64,000 nucleotides of DNA, taken from NCBI RefSeq assembly GCF_001668615.1, contig NZ_LZMC01000113.1, positions 51,854 to 115,853 of the forward strand. The letters run 5' to 3'. This document shows, in pieces, positions 19,087-28,800 of this stretch; position 1 is the stretch's first letter, and each line of letters begins with the position of its first letter. The stretch is from Mycobacterium sp. 1274761.0. Lineage in GTDB: Bacteria; Actinomycetota; Actinomycetes; Mycobacteriales; Mycobacteriaceae. The position numbers and the translations under genes are program-made. Below the pieces are notes generated by a model. The model made no database searches, was not told where the DNA came from, and saw nothing but the letters and a program-made list of their open reading frames with translations.

Positions 19087-19205
19087 CTATGACTCAGCCT
19101 CAATCTGTCCGATGCGCCCGCCGAGTTCGGCCCGCATCGGATGCCGAGCTTGTTGTATATGCGTGCCAGGTTCGCCTCGACCGTCTTTGGGCTGATGAAC
19201 ACTGT
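19087..19205 (-). pseudogene. Remnant of a LuxR-family regulator (C-terminal HTH)
   Basis: In the minus-strand frame at 19202-19137 the protein reads VFISPKTVEANLARIYNKLG, the hallmark recognition-helix region of LuxR/GerE DNA-binding domains. After a frameshift it continues as RAELGGRIG. Nothing of the N-terminal regulator is present upstream; instead the signal-peptide gene runs into it. This is the 3' scar of a deleted regulator gene. Confidence 0.7.
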
Positions 19206-19590
19206 TGGTCGCGGTCCGAATGGTGTCGGTCGCCTTGTCGAGGATCGCCGGCATGTTCGCGCCACGGAACCCTCGCAGTGCCTGGAGATCGTCGACGTCG
19301 TGGACGAGCTTGAGGCTGCCACCGGTATCGCCGGGCACGGTGTCGACCACCTGCGCGGCGCTCAACGGAGACGTCTGGCCCACGAGCGCCCGCCCGATCG
19401 CCGTCTGCACGTTGTCGAGGGCTTCCTGAAGGGCGTGGACGAATTCGTCGAGCGGGCTGACCGACAGCGCCAAGTCTGGATTGGCGACCTTCACATCCGG
19501 CGGCGTGGCGATCACCGGAGCGACAGCGATGACGCTCACTGCCATCAGCGCAACGGCGACCGTCGCATACGGACGGAAAGCCTTTCGCAT
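19087..19590 (-). CDS. Short secreted protein with an aberrant C terminus
   Basis: 167 residues begin with a clear signal peptide (MRKAFRP, hydrophobic core, VIATPPD after a likely cleavage site). A helical exported domain follows, with LDEFVHALQEALDNVQTAIG and ALRGFRGANMPAILDKATD. The last 40 or so residues are an out-of-frame reading of DNA that in another frame encodes a LuxR-type helix-turn-helix. The natural C terminus has therefore probably been lost and replaced by a deletion junction. The exported part resembles small mycobacterial secreted proteins of unknown function. Whether the present product is stable is not known. Confidence 0.55.
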   Translation of the reverse strand: MRKAFRPYATVAVALMAVSVIAVAPVIATPPDVKVANPDLALSVSPLDEFVHALQEALDNVQTAIGRALVGQTSPLSAAQVVDTVPGDTGGSLKLVHDVDDLQALRGFRGANMPAILDKATDTIRTATNSVHQPKDGRGEPGTHIQQARHPMRAELGGRIGQIEAES

Positions 19591-19999
19591 CGTGGCCTTT
19601 CGGAGCGTTGCTAGCGCGAGCGCTCATGAACCTACCTGAGAACAGACTGGCAAACGCGGGAATCGGATCGGCTGTCCGCGGATACGCCAATAGGCTCATT
19701 TTGCGGCCCACGGGGACGCCCGCCGCGATCTTGCCATCGGCCAGCGGTTGCCAGCCGGGCCGGCGCAGCTCAGCTCCTCGGAATTTGAAGAATCAACGAC
19801 AATATGTGCTACACACCCCGACCTGGTGACGCAACTATCCACAAGACGAAACCGGGCTAGGTAACGGGGGGATATCGAGTATCCCCAGCACATAGGTTCA
19901 AGCTGCGAATAAGCAGAATCATGTGTTAGCCTCCTGTTAGCTGGAGGCTGGAGCAGCTGCCTGGCGCACGTCTCGAGGAGCGGAAGGGAGGCTTAGCTG
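19591..19999. promoter_or_regulatory. Structured spacer with two hairpins before the small ORF at 20000
   Basis: A 409-bp region without a convincing gene. It contains a perfect hairpin GGGGATA-TCGAG-TATCCCC (19868-19886) and a second stem AGCCTCC (19928-19934) paired with GGAGGCT (19943-19949). The same GGAGGCT occurs again at 19987-19993 as the ribosome-binding site of the ORF at 20000, so AGCCTCC could pair with either. This could be a translational switch, or coincidence. Confidence 0.4.
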
Positions 20000-20185
20000 A
20001 TGTTCGCGTTCAATGCCATGGACATGTCAGAGGGGCCTTCCCCCGCCGCCGGAACCTTTGTTGCTGCGCCGGCGGCCGACGGCACAGGACCAGCGGCCAT
20101 CCGCAGTTGCAGCCGACTCGGGCGCAGCGCGAATCCACCCGGCTTCTCGTTCTCAGATTGGCTACGGCACTGGCGCCGCCACTGA
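20000..20185 (+). CDS. Small hypothetical protein with strong ribosome-binding site
   Basis: A 61-residue open frame beginning MFAFNAMDMSEG, rich in Ala, Pro and Ser and with a basic, Trp-containing end. It is supported mainly by the strong Shine-Dalgarno GGGAGG about eight bases before the ATG and by the structured leader upstream. M. tuberculosis has PE26 at the corresponding place, but this sequence is not a PE protein. It could be a real small protein, a leader peptide or a gene remnant. Confidence 0.4.
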   Translation: MFAFNAMDMSEGPSPAAGTFVAAPAADGTGPAAIRSCSRLGRSANPPGFSFSDWLRHWRRH

Positions 20186-20197
20186 CGGTTGGCCTGA

Positions 20198-20422
20198 TCA
20201 GTTCCTGAGCTTGCGGACGAGAAGCACTACGACGACGGCGCCCAGCCCCGCCAGCGACACGGCCACCGCGGGCTTCTTGACGAAGACGATCACACTGGAC
20301 TTCACGTCGTCGGCGATTCGTCGCGGATTAGCGCGCTCGGCGAGCGTATCCACGGTGATGGCCAACTGGTCACGAGCCCGATCGATGTCTTCCTTGATGG
20401 CGTCGGGATCTCGATCTGGCAC
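20198..20422 (-). CDS. DUF3618 membrane protein (Rv2520c type)
   Basis: A 74-residue protein with an N-terminal amphipathic segment (DPDAIKEDIDRARDQLAITV) followed by NPRRIADDV and a single C-terminal membrane helix ending in RKLRN. It matches the DUF3618 family and the Rv2520c protein in length and layout. The GTG at 20422 is chosen because it gives the family's usual VPDRDPD-like start; the longer reading to 20479 is not supported. Function is unknown. Its position before bcp is conserved in mycobacteria. Confidence 0.85.
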   Translation of the reverse strand: MPDRDPDAIKEDIDRARDQLAITVDTLAERANPRRIADDVKSSVIVFVKKPAVAVSLAGLGAVVVVLLVRKLRN

Positions 20423-20546
20423 TGTCGTCCTCCATCGTCCGTCGCGTCCGCGCGCATGCCGTCTGCCGTTCGCGTGCACTTGCCGAACTACCCTAGATCA
20501 GCCGGCGCCGACCCCGGCGCACCGGTGGAGAAGAAAGGGATTATCG

Positions 20547-21020
20547 GTGGCACAGACCCCACGTTTGGAGGTGGGCGACAAAGCGCCCACGTTCAGCCTG
20601 CCCGACGCCGACGGCAACAAGGTGTCGCTCGCCGACTACCGCGGTCGCAAGGTCATCGTCTACTTCTATCCGGCCGCCTCCACCCCCGGCTGCACGAAAG
20701 AAGCGTGCGATTTTCGCGACAACCTGGCCGAACTGAACGACGCCGGACTCGACGTCGTGGGCATTTCGCCGGACAAACCGGAAAAGCTGGCCAAGTTCCG
20801 CGACAACGAAAAGCTCAACTTTCCCCTATTGTCCGATCCCGACCGCAAAGTCTTGACGGCATGGGGCGCCTACGGCGAGAAGAAGATGTACGGCAAGACG
20901 GTGCAGGGCGTCATCAGGTCCACGTTCGTCGTCGACGAGAAGGGCAAGATCGAGGTCGCGCAATACAACATCAAGGCCACCGGGCACGTGGCCAAGCTGC
21001 GCCGCGATCTATCGGTCTGA
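20547..21020 (+). CDS. bcp: Thiol peroxidase, Bcp/PrxQ subfamily
   Basis: A 157-residue peroxiredoxin reducing hydroperoxides with thioredoxin-type partners in the cytoplasm. The active site reads STPGCTKEACDF, with the peroxidatic Cys and a resolving Cys five residues later, as in the 2-Cys PrxQ group. The GTG at 20547 is preceded by AAAGGGA and gives the exact family length; longer readings extend into non-coding sequence. It converges on the M20 peptidase gene with a 12-bp overlap of the two 3' ends. Confidence 0.95.
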   Translation: MAQTPRLEVGDKAPTFSLPDADGNKVSLADYRGRKVIVYFYPAASTPGCTKEACDFRDNLAELNDAGLDVVGISPDKPEKLAKFRDNEKLNFPLLSDPDRKVLTAWGAYGEKKMYGKTVQGVIRSTFVVDEKGKIEVAQYNIKATGHVAKLRRDLSV

Positions 21021-22343
21021 CGCCAGGTTCTCCAGCAGCAGCGCCTCGGCGGTCGCCGCGCGCTCCAGCACGCCGAGGTGCAGGCTCTCGTTGATGCTAT
21101 GTGCTTGCGTCTGAGGATCTTCCACTCCGGTGACCAGGATCTTGGCCGACGGAAACGCCTCGGCGAACTCGGCGATGAACGGAATCGAACCGCCCATGCC
21201 CATGTCCACCGGCTCGGTGCCCCAAGCCTGCCGGAACGCGGCGCGGGCAGCGTCGTAGACGGGTCCGCTCGCTTCGATGGCGTAGGGCTGGCCGATGTCG
21301 CCGGGCGTCACGGTGAGCTGAGCTCCCCACGGCACGTGCTTGTCCAGGTGTCGGGTCAACGCCTCGAGGTGAGCGCGTGCGTCGCCGCCGGGCGCCACCC
21401 GCATACTGATCTTCGCGCGTGCGCGCGGAATCAGGGTGTTCGACGACGACGCGATGGGCGTGGTGTCGATCCCGATGACCGTGATCGCCGGCTTGGCCCA
21501 GAGCCGTTGCGGCACCGAGCCGGAACCGATTTCGGCAACACCGTCGAGCAGGCCCGACTCGTGGCGCACACGATCCTTCGGATAGTCGACGTCGGCGGCG
21601 TTCGACTCGTGCAGTCCTTCGACGGCGACATTTCCGTCGTCGTCATGCAGCGATGCCAGCAGCCGTACCAGCACGCTCAACGCGTCGGGCACGACGCCGC
21701 CCCACAGGCCGGAATGCAGGCCGTGATCCAGCGTGGCCACCTCGACGATGCAGTCGGCCAGCCCGCGCAACGACACTGTCAGGGCGGGACGCTCCACGCT
21801 CCAGTTGTCGGAGTCGGCGATGATGATGACGTCGGCCGCCAGTGCGTCTTTGTGCGCGGCCAGGAGTCGGCCCAGAGATGGCGAACCGATCTCCTCCTCG
21901 CCCTCGACGAACACAGTCACGCCGACCGGCGGTTGTCCGCCGTGCGCGCGAAACGCCGCGAGATGTGTTGCGATACCAGCCTTGTCGTCGGCGCTGCCGC
22001 GGCCGTACAGGCGGCCGCCGCGCTCGGTCGGCTCGAAGGGCGGTGAGACCCAAGCCGATGGGTCGCCTTCGGGCTGCACATCGTGGTGGGCGTACAGCAG
22101 CACCGTCGGCGCGCCGGGTGGTGCGGGATGCTTGGCGATGACGGCCGGTGCGCCGCCCTCGCTGACGATCCGCACATCCCCGAAGCCAGCCTGCGACAAC
22201 AGCTCTGCGACCGCTTCTGCGCTGCGGTGCACTTCTGCGCGGCGGGCGGGATCCGCGCCGACGGATTGGATGCGCACCAGGTCTTCGAGGTCTTGCCGCA
22301 CCGACGGCAGCACGTCACGTACCCGCTCCACGAGATCGCTCAT
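21009..22343 (-). CDS. M20-family metallopeptidase (dipeptidase, Rv2522c type)
   Basis: A 444-residue cytosolic zinc dipeptidase/carboxypeptidase-like enzyme. The metal and catalytic motifs are all present: LLYAHHDVQP near residue 85, GRGSADDKAG near 115, EGEEEIGS near 148, IADSD near 175 and QAHSINE near the C terminus. A dimerisation domain lies in the middle. M20 enzymes hydrolyse dipeptides or N-acyl amino acids; the substrate here is unknown. It lies 24 bp downstream of acpS in the same direction and is probably co-transcribed with fas-acpS, as in M. tuberculosis. Confidence 0.92.
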   Translation of the reverse strand: MSDLVERVRDVLPSVRQDLEDLVRIQSVGADPARRAEVHRSAEAVAELLSQAGFGDVRIVSEGGAPAVIAKHPAPPGAPTVLLYAHHDVQPEGDPSAWVSPPFEPTERGGRLYGRGSADDKAGIATHLAAFRAHGGQPPVGVTVFVEGEEEIGSPSLGRLLAAHKDALAADVIIIADSDNWSVERPALTVSLRGLADCIVEVATLDHGLHSGLWGGVVPDALSVLVRLLASLHDDDGNVAVEGLHESNAADVDYPKDRVRHESGLLDGVAEIGSGSVPQRLWAKPAITVIGIDTTPIASSSNTLIPRARAKISMRVAPGGDARAHLEALTRHLDKHVPWGAQLTVTPGDIGQPYAIEASGPVYDAARAAFRQAWGTEPVDMGMGGSIPFIAEFAEAFPSAKILVTGVEDPQTQAHSINESLHLGVLERAATAEALLLENLASDR

Positions 22344-22367
22344 GCCGAAAGAGGTTAGCCCCAGAGG

Positions 22368-22760
22368 TCAGCGCTCCTCGAGGACGGCGACGGCGGCGGC
22401 GGTGTCGGCCTCGTGGGTGAGCGACAGGTGAATCGTCACATCCCTCAGATGCTCGGCGATCGCGCCGGTGAGCCGCACCCGCGGCCGACCCCACATATCG
22501 GTGACCACCTCGATGTCGCGGTGGATGCCCTCGGGCAGCACGGGACGCTTGGAGAACCGCGACCCCGACCACGCCTTGATCACCGCTTCCTTGGCCGCCC
22601 AGCGAGCCGCCAAGTGCCGCGCCGCCGACGAACTCTTGTCGGCGGCATCGCGTCGCTCACCGGGGGTGAACGTCTCGGCGAACAGCGTGCCCGGCCGGTC
22701 GACCTGTTCTGCGAACTCGGGAATCGAGACCAGGTCAATGCCCACGCCGACGATGCTCAC
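22368..22760 (-). CDS. acpS: Holo-[acyl-carrier-protein] synthase
   Basis: AcpS transfers 4'-phosphopantetheine from CoA to acyl carrier domains. The 130-residue protein has the N-terminal GVGIDLVSI metal-binding motif and the AARWAAKEAVIKA helix that define the family. It follows fas by 44 bp in the same direction. This is the conserved mycobacterial arrangement, in which AcpS activates the ACP domain of the FAS-I encoded upstream. Translation starts at a GTG. Confidence 0.96.
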   Translation of the reverse strand: MSIVGVGIDLVSIPEFAEQVDRPGTLFAETFTPGERRDAADKSSSAARHLAARWAAKEAVIKAWSGSRFSKRPVLPEGIHRDIEVVTDMWGRPRVRLTGAIAEHLRDVTIHLSLTHEADTAAAVAVLEER

Positions 22761-22804
22761 GCTCTAGAACCCTAGCCCTGCCTCTGCGCTCTTTGCGCAA
22801 GCGC

Positions 22805-25800
22805 TCATCGCGCGTAGATGCCGTCTTCGCCCAGCCTCGACGCGGGATCCAGCAGCATTTCGGCCTCCACGAAATTCTCCGGAGCCTCGTCGTGCAGCCT
22901 GCGGTTGCTGGCCGGCCGCTCGTACAACGGCTTTCCGCCCGCGATGGCCGCCGCCAGCCGGCGCTGGCCCTCGAACACCCGCTCCTTGGCCTTCTCCTGG
23001 TAGGCCGCCCGCTGCTCGGGATCGAGTGCGGCGACGAATGCCTGCGGATGAACCAGCGCGATGACCCCCGACACGTGACCGAAGCCGAGGCTGGTGATCA
23101 GGCCCGCTTTGAGCGGGAACTTCTCGCCCAACCGCAGCGTCTCGCGCACCCACACGAAGTGTTCGGCGCCGGCGAGCTCCTCGTCGACACAATCCAGGCT
23201 CCGGTTCGGCGGGATCACGCCGTCGCGCAGCATCTGGCACATGCCCATCATCTGGAACACCGCCGCACCACCCTTGGCGTGACCCGTCAGGCTCTTCTGC
23301 GACACGATGAACAGTGGGGCGCCGTCGGAGCGGCCCAGCGAGGCGGCGAGCCGCTCGTGCAGCTCCGTCTCGTTCGGGTCGTTGGCCAGCGTCGAGGTGT
23401 CGTGCTTGGAGATCACCGCGATGTCGTCGGCGCCGACGCCGAGCTTTGCCAACGAGCGTGCCAGCAGCGAGTCCTTGCCGCCCCGCCCCGCACCCAGTGC
23501 GCCGAGCCCGGGGGCCGGGATCGAGGTGTGCACGCCGTCGCCGAACGACTGTGCGTAGCCGACCACGGCCAGTACAGGCAGGCCCATCTTCAAGGCGAGA
23601 TCGCCGCGCGCCAGCAGAATCGTGCCGCCGCCCTGCGATTCGACGAAGCCCAGCCGACGACGGTCGTTGGCGCGGGAGAACTTCGAATCGCTGATGCCCC
23701 TGGCGCGCATCATCTCGGTATCGGCGGTGGCCGCCATGTCACCGAACCCGATGATCGCCTCCAACGTCAGGTCGTCGAAACCGCCGGTGACCACCAGCTC
23801 GGCCTTGCCGAGCCGAATCTTGTCGACGCCCTCTTCCACCGAAACCGCAGCAGTAGCACACGCGCCAACCGGATGAATCATCGATCCGTAGCTGCCGACA
23901 TAGGACTGGATCACATGCGCGGCAACGACATTCGGCAGCACCTCTTGCAAGATGTCGTTCGGCTTGTTCCGTCCGAGCAGGTTGCCGTGATACATGGTCT
24001 GCATCGATGTCATGCCGCCCATGCCGGTGCCCTGCGTGCTGGCCACCATCGTCGGGTGAACCCAGCGCATCAACTCGGTCGGGGTGAAGCCGGCGGACAG
24101 GAAGGCGTCGACGGTCGCGACGATGTTCCACACCGCCACCCGGTCCAGCGACGTGTTCATGTCCGGGCTGATGCCGTACACGGTCGGGTCGAATCCCGTG
24201 GGGATCTGGCCGCCGACAGTGCGCGACAGCTTCGTTTTACGCGGAACCCGAATCTCGGTGCCCGCCTTGCGCGTTACCTGCCAGTCGCTGCTGTCGGGCA
24301 CCGGCGTGGCGATCGTGTGCTCCGGGTCAAACTGGACGAATGCGCGCGCGTCGGCCTCCGACGACACGACGAACGTGAAGTCCTTATCGAGGAACACCGA
24401 CACCAGAAGCGGTGACGCGTGGTCGGGGTCGATAGCGCCGTCGTCGACGAATTCGCGGATACCGGTCCGCTCCACGACCGAGTCGTGATAGCGCTCCACC
24501 AACTCCGATTCGTCGACCAGCTCCCCGGTTTCGGTGTCATACCAGCCCGGCTTGGGATCGTCTTCCCACTTGATCAGGCCGGTGGTCCACGCCAGCTCGA
24601 GCACGCCGGCGGCCGACAGCTCGTTGTCGACTTCCATCTCGAAGCGGGTCCGCGACGAGCCGTACGGGCCCAGCTCGGCACCGCCGACGATGACCACCAT
24701 GTCGGCGGGATCGATGTCGAGATCGGCCCATTCGGGCGCCGGTGCGGCGGTGAAGCCGCGCGGCGGCGAGGGCAGCGCGGAGATGGTGTTCTCCGACTCG
24801 GCGCTGTCCTCCGACGTTGCCTCCTCTTGGACCATCTCCTCGCGCGCCTTTGCGGCCAACTCGGACATGTCGATGTCGATATCACCCAGGCCGCCAGTCA
24901 GATCCACCTTGAGCGGTTCCTGTGCGGCTGCCACCTTGGACTCGATGCTGCACAGGTCGAGCAGCATGGCGGCCATCTGGTCGGTCGAGTAGGTGGTGAC
25001 GCCCGCCTCCTCGACCGCGCTGACGATCGCATCGTTGGCACCCATCAGGCCGGTGCCCCGGGTCCACCCGATCAGCGCGTGTGCCAGGCTGACGCGCTGG
25101 GCCCACGACGATTCGGCGTTCCAGCGCGTCACCACGGCGTCGAGCGCCGACTTCGATTCGCCGTAGGCCCCGTCACCGCCGAACATTCCGCGGTTGGGCG
25201 AACCGGGCAGCACGACGTGCAGTCTCGACGCGATGTCGCGCTCGGCGCCGATGTGCGATAGGCCGCCGATCAACCGCTGCACTGCCCACAGCAGTACCTT
25301 CATCTCCATTTCGGAGCGCGATCCGGCTTCCGACAGGTCGCCTGCCACCCGCGGCGCCGCGAACGGGAACAGCAACGTCGGCGTCTGCGCATCCTTGATG
25401 TGAATGGACTGCGGGCCAAGGCTTTCGGTCTGCTCGTTGCCCACCCAGGACACCAGCGCGTCGATGTCGGAGTACGACGCCATGTTGGCGGGCACCACCC
25501 ACAGCGCCGCGCCGAAGCGGGCGTGTTCGCGATACAGGTTGCGGTAGAACTCGAGCCGGTTGTCGTCGAGCTTGGAGGTGGTCGCGATGACCGTGGCGCC
25601 GCCGTCGAGGAGCCCGGCCACCACTGATGCCGCGATCGAACCCTTCGATGCACCTGTCACCACGGCGATTTCGTCGCTGTAGCGGCCCTTGCCCGGATTC
25701 TCGGCACCGGCTGCGGCGCGGCCGTACAACGACGCGTGGATGGTGCGGCCGGCGGCCAGCGCTTTGCCCTGCCACCACGAGGCCTGCTTGGCGACGACAT

Positions 25801-28800
25801 GGCCCGCGCCCTCGAACCGCTCCGAGAGCCGCTGCCAGTCGGCGTCGATATCGCCCTCGTCCATCAGCCAGAGCTTGACGAGATCCTCACGTGCACTGGC
25901 CCACCGGTCGTCGAGCAGCACCGCCTTGCGGCCGTCGAACACCGGCGCCACCAAACGTGGCCAGTCCGAACCCAGTTCGGCGGTGACCAGCTCGATCAGC
26001 TCGGCGTCGGTAGCCGTCTCCGGGGTGGAGACGGCGTTGTCGAGACCCAGCTGGCCCAGCACCATCCGGGCGGCCGAGGCCAGCACGCCGTCGCGGCCGG
26101 TGACCTTCTCGGCGAACTCGGCGAGCGCCGCGGAGTCGACGACGCCGCCACCGGCACCACCGCCGGTCGAGGGCAGCGCCACCGAGATACCGCGTCGCGC
26201 GGCCACCGATTGCACGGCCGCGTCGATCACCTTGTCGAACGTCGCCGCGTCGGCCAGCGCCCCGTCGTGCAGACCACCGAGGCTGCCGCCGCGCACACTG
26301 GAGCCCTCGCGGGTGCCCAGCGCGACCTCGGCCGTGACATGTTTGACCCAGCCGTCACCGAGCTGCCAGGTCTTCTTGACGCGCTCGGCGATCGCGGCCG
26401 GCCGCTTGCCGGACGGCCCGAGCACCGTGCGCAGCTGATCGTTGATCGCGTCGGAAAGCACTGGGCCGTATGGCTTGTAGGTCCGGGCGAGCTTGGTCAC
26501 TTGGCCCTTGAGCCCGGCCAGATCCGCCTCGGCGGCGCCGTCGATGGCGCCCAGGTCCAGCTCCGAACCGAGGTCGACGAGCAACTGGTTGCGCCGTGAC
26601 GATGCACCGTCGGTGATCGACTCGATGGAGTCCAGCGGCTCGATCTGATCGATGCGCATCTTCGCCGACAGCGCGATCAGCGCCATGGTGGCGTCGGCGG
26701 CGTCGAACGGGATGTCGTCGGGTTGCGGAGCGCCGGCCGGCGCGGTCGGAGCGGCGACGGGTGCCGCGGCCTCGACGGGCTCGGCCGCCTCCTGCGCGGG
26801 CGCCGGTTCGTCGGCGATGTCGTCTGGCTCGGGGTCGGTGTCGGTGGCAAACAGCACAGCGGCGTCCCGTTCCGAGTTGAGCACTTCGGTTGTGTTGTGC
26901 GAATACTCGGGCAGCTTGAGCGTGTTGGCCGCCAGGCCCGCGACGGTCGGCGAGGACTTGACGCCGATCTCGACGAACCGCTCGACACCCAAACCGCCGG
27001 CCGCCTCCTCGATGAACAGCAGGTCTTGGGTCTCGATCCAGCGCACTGGGCTGGCGAACTGCCACGCCAACAACTCGATGACGATCTTGCGGCACAGCTC
27101 GCGCGGCTTCTCGTTACGCCAGGTGTCGTAGTCGGCGAGAATCTCGTCGAGCGGCTCGGCGGGCACGAGGTCGCGGATCTCCTGGATGAAATCGCGGTCC
27201 AGCGTGAACGGCCGCGGGACCAGGTTCGGGATGTAGCGGCCGATGATCAGCTCCGGATCCTTGTCGCGCGGCATTACGCGCTCCAGCGAACGCCGGAAGT
27301 CGGCGACGCCGACCCGCAGCACCGAGGAGTGGAACGGCACGTCGATGCCGGGCACCAGAATGAAAGACCGCTTGCCGCCGGTCATTTCGCGGCGCCTCTC
27401 AACTTCTTCCTCCAGCACCTCGAGCCCGCGGACGGTGCCCGCGATGGCGTACTGAGAACCGCGCAGGTTGAAATTCACGATCTGCAGAAATTCACCTGTG
27501 CGCTCGGAGATCTCGTTGACGAAGTCGACCACCTCGGAGTCGTCCAGGTCGATCTGCGAGGGTCGGATCGCCGCCAATCGGTAGTTGGAGCGGCCGAACT
27601 CGTCACGCGGCACGATGTCGTGCATCTTCGAGCCGCGGTGGAACACCACCTCCAACAGAGCCTCGAGCTCGTACACACCGCTGACGCACGCCAACGCGGT
27701 GTACTCGCCGACGGAATGGCCGCAGGCGATGGCGCCCTCGACGAACGCCCCCTGCTCACGCATCTCGGCGACCTGGGCCGCGGCCACCGTCGCCATGGCG
27801 ACCTGGGTGAACTGCGTCAGGTAGAGCACGCCCTCGGGGTGCTGATAGTGGACACCGCTGGCGATCAGGCTGGTCGGGTTGTCACGCACGACATGCAGTA
27901 CCGAGAAACCGAGCGTCTCGCGGGTGAACTTGTCGGCCGAGTCCCACACCGCGCGGGCCGCCTTGGACCGGGCACGCACCTCCATGCCCATGCCCTTGTG
28001 CTGAATGCCCTGACCCGGGAACGCGTAGACGGTCTTTGGGGCGGCCAGCTGTGCCGTCGCCGACATCACCAGGTTGGACCCGACGCGGGCGGCGACCTCC
28101 AAAATCTCTGCGCCACGGTCGATTCCGACACGATCGACGCGGATCTCCACCTCGTCGCCGGGCAGCACCATGCCCAGGAAGCGGGCGGTCCAGCCGATCA
28201 GCCTGGCGGGCGGAATGGCCTTGCCGTCGGTGGCGGTGACGACCTGCTGCGCGGCGGCCGACAACCACATGCCGTGCACGATCGGCGATTCCAGGCCGGC
28301 CAGCAGCGCGGCAGCCCGATCGGTGTGGATCGGATTGTGGTCACCGGATACCACCGCGAACGCGCTCATGTCATTCGGCGCATGGACGGTGACGTCACGG
28401 CGACGGCGCCGCGGTGTATCGGTGGCGTTGTCGGTCATCGCGCCGCCGGCGCGCGGCGGATCGGTAAGTTCGACGGGGCCGGTGCGGCCGCGGATCGCGA
28501 ACCGCTCCTCGAGCTTGGCGAGCTCGGTACCCTCGGCGTCGGCAACGCTCACCGTGACGGGTACGACGCGGCCGACCTCGGTGTCGATGGCGCCGGAAGC
28601 CGTTGCAACCACGGTCAATTCGGCCTTGGTTGCGGGCATCGGCGCGAGCAGATGCGCGGCGTGATCCAGGTGGACCAGGCTCAGCAGACCCTCGACGACG
28701 GGGAAACCCTCCTCGGTGACGGCCGAACCGATGACCGAGAAGACCGCGGGCCAGCACAGGCCCACCAGCGCGTCGGGAACCATCTTCGGCCCCGCCGCCA

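Noticed and set aside
22793..24415. 540-codon plus-strand frame opposite the fas 3' end
   Set aside because: Shadow frame over the ketosynthase region; no domain and unusual composition.
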